From contig NZ_FNKN01000002.1 in NCBI RefSeq assembly GCF_900102175.1, positions 778,314 to 842,313 of the forward strand: a stretch of DNA of 64,000 bases, in the 5' to 3' direction. Positions 62,092-64,000 of the stretch are shown piece by piece. The stretch comes from Microbacterium sp. cf332 (GTDB taxonomy: Bacteria > Actinomycetota > Actinomycetes > Actinomycetales > Microbacteriaceae). Every line of letters starts with the position of its first letter. The first letter of the stretch is position 1. The position numbers were made by a program, and so were the translations under genes. The notes below the pieces were generated by a model. It saw only the letters and a program-made list of their open reading frames with translations, was not told where the DNA came from and did not search any database.

Positions 62092-63075
62092 ATGAGCCAC
62101 GTGCATGTGACCGATCCCGTCGACGAGGGCGTGCTGTCACGACTGCGGCGATCTCACGAGGTGACCCTCGGGTACGGTCCCGAGGCGCGCACCTGGGAGC
62201 AGGTGGCCGACACGGTGGAGGCCGCGCTCGTGCGGGCCGAGACCATCACGGGGGAGCGCATCGCGGCCGCCCCGCGGCTGCGGATCGTCGCACGACACGG
62301 CGTGGGCACCGACAACGTCGACCTCGAGGCCGCGGCGCGGGCGGGGGTCTGGGTCACCACGACGCCCGGGGCGAACGCGCGTGCCGTCGCGGAGCACGTC
62401 TTCGCGCTGCTGCTCACGCTGATGCGCCGTACGCGAGAGGCCTCCGCGCACGTGCGGGACGGCCACTGGAGCGAGGGGAAGACCGCGCTCACCGGTCTCG
62501 AACTGCACGGCAAGCGGATGCTGCTGATCGGCGGGGGAGGCATCGCACGGCTGGTGATCCCGATCGCCCATGGCTTCGGGATGCGCGTGCTCGTCGCCGA
62601 CCCGTACCTCGACGCCGCGGTCGCGGACGAGCTCGGTGTCACCCTGACCGACCTCGACGCCGGGCTCCCACTGGCCGACGTGGTCAGCATCCACGTCCCC
62701 TTCACCGACGCCACTCGACATCTCCTCGACGCGCGCCGACTGGCGCTCCTGCCCGAGCGGGCCGTCGTGATCAACACGTCCCGGGGCGGCATCGTCGACG
62801 AGGCGGCGCTGATCGAGCGCGTCCGCGCCGGTGACCTCGCCGGTGCGGGGCTGGACGTCATCGAGAGCGAGCGGGTCGATACGAGCGACCCGCTGCGGCA
62901 CAACACCCATGACCTGTCCATCGCGGGCGTCATCGTGACTCCGCACGTCGCGGGCCAGACGGCGGAATCCCTCACGGCCGTCGGCATGCTCGCCGTCGAG
63001 AGCATCGAGGATGTCCTCGCCGGGAGGCGTCCCGCCCGCGCGGTGCAGGAGCCCGCGGGATCGGCGGTCGTCTGA
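62092..63075 (+). CDS. D-2-hydroxyacid dehydrogenase
   Basis: A 327-residue NAD-dependent enzyme of the phosphoglycerate/formate dehydrogenase group. Features are IVARHGVGTDNVD, the dinucleotide motif LIGGGGIARLV, INTSRGGIVDEAAL and the catalytic His in VTPHVAGQT. It interconverts 2-hydroxy and 2-oxo acids. The start ATG 62092 has AAAGG eight bases upstream; the GTG at 62083 is less well placed. It overlaps the RraA-like gene by one base (TGATG). Confidence 0.91.
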   Translation: MSHVHVTDPVDEGVLSRLRRSHEVTLGYGPEARTWEQVADTVEAALVRAETITGERIAAAPRLRIVARHGVGTDNVDLEAAARAGVWVTTTPGANARAVAEHVFALLLTLMRRTREASAHVRDGHWSEGKTALTGLELHGKRMLLIGGGGIARLVIPIAHGFGMRVLVADPYLDAAVADELGVTLTDLDAGLPLADVVSIHVPFTDATRHLLDARRLALLPERAVVINTSRGGIVDEAALIERVRAGDLAGAGLDVIESERVDTSDPLRHNTHDLSIAGVIVTPHVAGQTAESLTAVGMLAVESIEDVLAGRRPARAVQEPAGSAVV

Positions 63076-63719
63076 TGTTCATCTCCGCCGACGCATCCTC
63101 GATCACGGTCGCGCCCGACTGGCATCGGCCCGACCCCAAAGTCATCCACCGCATCGCCCGTCATCCGGTCGCTCTGATCGGCGATGTGACCGGGCGCATC
63201 GGAATGATGACCTCCGTCATCCGCCCCCAGAACAACCTGCCGCGCCTCACGGGCGCCGTGCTGCCCGTGCTCACCCGCGACGGCGACAACCTCGCCATCC
63301 ACCGGGCCCTCGACCTCGCTCAGGCGGGCGACGTGCTCGTCATCGACGCGCACGCCGAGACGCACCGCGCTGTCTTCGGCGACATCCTGGGCGAGATCTG
63401 CCTCGCGCGCGGCGTCGCCGGGGTCATCATCGACGGCGCCACGCGCGACGTCGAGGAGCTCGAGAAGCTCGGGCTGCCCGTGTACGCCCGCGCGGTGAAC
63501 CCCGCCGGCCCGAGCAAGGCCGGTCCGGGTTCGGTCGGGCATCCCGTCGCCGTCGGCAACGTGGTCTGCAGCGCGGGCGACGCCGTCTTCGCCGACGCCG
63601 ACGGCGTGGCCGTGCTTGCAGCCGCGACCCTCGACGAGGTCGCGGAACGGCTGGTGGCGCAGGACGCCTTCGAGAACGCCCTGCGCGACCGCATCCGCCG
63701 CGGCGACCACGCCGGCTGA
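63075..63719 (+). CDS. RraA-family / HMG-CHA-type aldolase
   Basis: A 214-residue RraA-fold protein. Unlike the first copy in this window, it carries the full aldolase motif D-x20-R-D-x2-E (FGDILGE...GATRDVEE), which in the family marks metal-dependent oxaloacetate/4-hydroxy-4-methyl-2-oxoglutarate aldolases rather than RNase E inhibitors. Together with the preceding dehydrogenase and the divergent transporter it forms a small hydroxyacid-catabolism module. Confidence 0.88.
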   Translation: MFISADASSITVAPDWHRPDPKVIHRIARHPVALIGDVTGRIGMMTSVIRPQNNLPRLTGAVLPVLTRDGDNLAIHRALDLAQAGDVLVIDAHAETHRAVFGDILGEICLARGVAGVIIDGATRDVEELEKLGLPVYARAVNPAGPSKAGPGSVGHPVAVGNVVCSAGDAVFADADGVAVLAAATLDEVAERLVAQDAFENALRDRIRRGDHAG

Positions 63720-63749
63720 CGCGGCACGCCGGGGGATGGCCCGTGCGCG

Positions 63750-63823
63750 GATGCAAGGGATCGTCGCCGACACGACGGTGAGGGATGCCGCTTCCCGGGG
63801 TGTCGGGTCGGATCCCTCGCATC
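63750..63823. repeat. 74-bp dyad repeat, copy 9
   Basis: GATGCAAGGGATCG pairs with CGGATCCCTCGCATC, and inner CCGACAC pairs with GTGTCGG. It lies between the convergent aldolase and tRNA-Gly genes. Confidence 0.9.
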
Positions 63824-63870
63824 CCGGGCCCCGCGGCGTCGCGCACGCAGGCGGACGCATCCAGGAACGA

Positions 63871-63900
63871 GAAAGGCGTGGCCGGTGGGCCACGCCTTTC
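63871..63900 (-). terminator. Terminator of tRNA-Gly
   Basis: The perfect 13-bp stem GAAAGGCGTGGCC / GGCCACGCCTTTC lies just after the tRNA-Gly 3' end on the minus strand, with a TTTC tail. Confidence 0.85.
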
Positions 63901-63904
63901 ACGA

Positions 63905-63978
63905 TGGAGGGGCTGACGGGAATCGAACCCGCGCTATCTGCTTGGGAAGCAGAAGTTCTGCCATTGAACTACAGCCCC
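63905..63978 (-). tRNA. tRNA-Gly (CCC), CCA encoded
   Basis: A 71-nt cloverleaf plus encoded CCA. The GGGGCTG / CAGCCCC acceptor stem, anticodon CCC in a TTCCCAA loop, and GGTTCGATTCC T-arm are clear. The discriminator is T. It is the only tRNA in the window with an encoded CCA end. Confidence 0.96.
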
Positions 63979-64000
63979 ATGCACCCGAAGGTGCTCCGCC

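Overview
The window is high-GC actinobacterial chromosome. I read it as Microbacteriaceae, most likely Microbacterium. The reasons are the gene order (ppa, tilS, hpt, ftsH, folE-folP-folB-folK, DUF3180, two PH-domain proteins, DUF2520, lysS), many leaderless genes with a TANNNT -10 box 6-7 bases before the start codon, the class-E-type wall-sorting signal, and the frequent GGATGC oligomer. The genus is an inference. Coding density is high. I see no insertion sequence, prophage or CRISPR array.

Layout. (1) 1-5.4 kb: a DEAD-box RNA helicase cut by the window edge, a mycoredoxin, a glycosyltransferase fused to a GtrA membrane domain, a membrane-anchored polysaccharide deacetylase, a DUF72 protein and a small zinc ribbon. 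(2) 5.4-5.8 kb: tRNA-Phe, tRNA-Asp and tRNA-Glu, all on the minus strand. (3) 6-20.2 kb: housekeeping genes. They are a Tat-exported M23 peptidase, ppa, tilS, hpt, ftsH, a tightly overlapping folate operon running into membrane PH-domain proteins, DUF2520 and a SUMF1-like protein, and then lysS. (4) 20.3-26.6 kb: DUF4192, a small membrane protein, cardiolipin synthase, a lipoprotein, and a four-gene operon encoding a SipW-type signal peptidase with three candidate substrates. (5) 26.6-33.3 kb: a PLP decarboxylase, an amidase and an agmatine deiminase, divergent from a TetR regulator across a palindromic operator, then ThuA-like and MOSC proteins. (6) 33.5-35.3 kb: a large wall-anchored protein. 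(7) 35.7-40.9 kb: an IclR-associated sugar-acid or hydroxy-acid module (Ldh-type dehydrogenase, RraA-type aldolase, IclR, TRAP-like permease, hydroxyacid dehydrogenase).

(8) 41-59.4 kb is the most interesting part. GabT-type aminotransferase, aldehyde dehydrogenase, glutaryl-CoA-dehydrogenase-type enzyme and a class III CoA-transferase together could take an omega-amino acid (5-aminovalerate class) to an acyl-CoA. Next to them lies a LacI regulator divergent from an operon of copper amine oxidase, a peptide-type ABC importer, an N-terminal-nucleophile hydrolase closely resembling the nylon-oligomer hydrolase NylC, a PaiB-like flavoprotein and a C45 acyltransferase. A perfect 18-bp palindrome sits in the divergent promoter region. 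I read this as a candidate uptake and catabolism system for omega-amino-acid oligomers, amides or amines. (9) 59.9-63.7 kb: TetR, an MHS-type transporter, a hydroxyacid dehydrogenase and a second RraA-type aldolase, then tRNA-Gly.

A family of dyad-symmetric intergenic repeats, each exactly 74 bp, occurs nine times across the window. Three copies form an array with an exact 121-bp period. I know of no named family that matches it.
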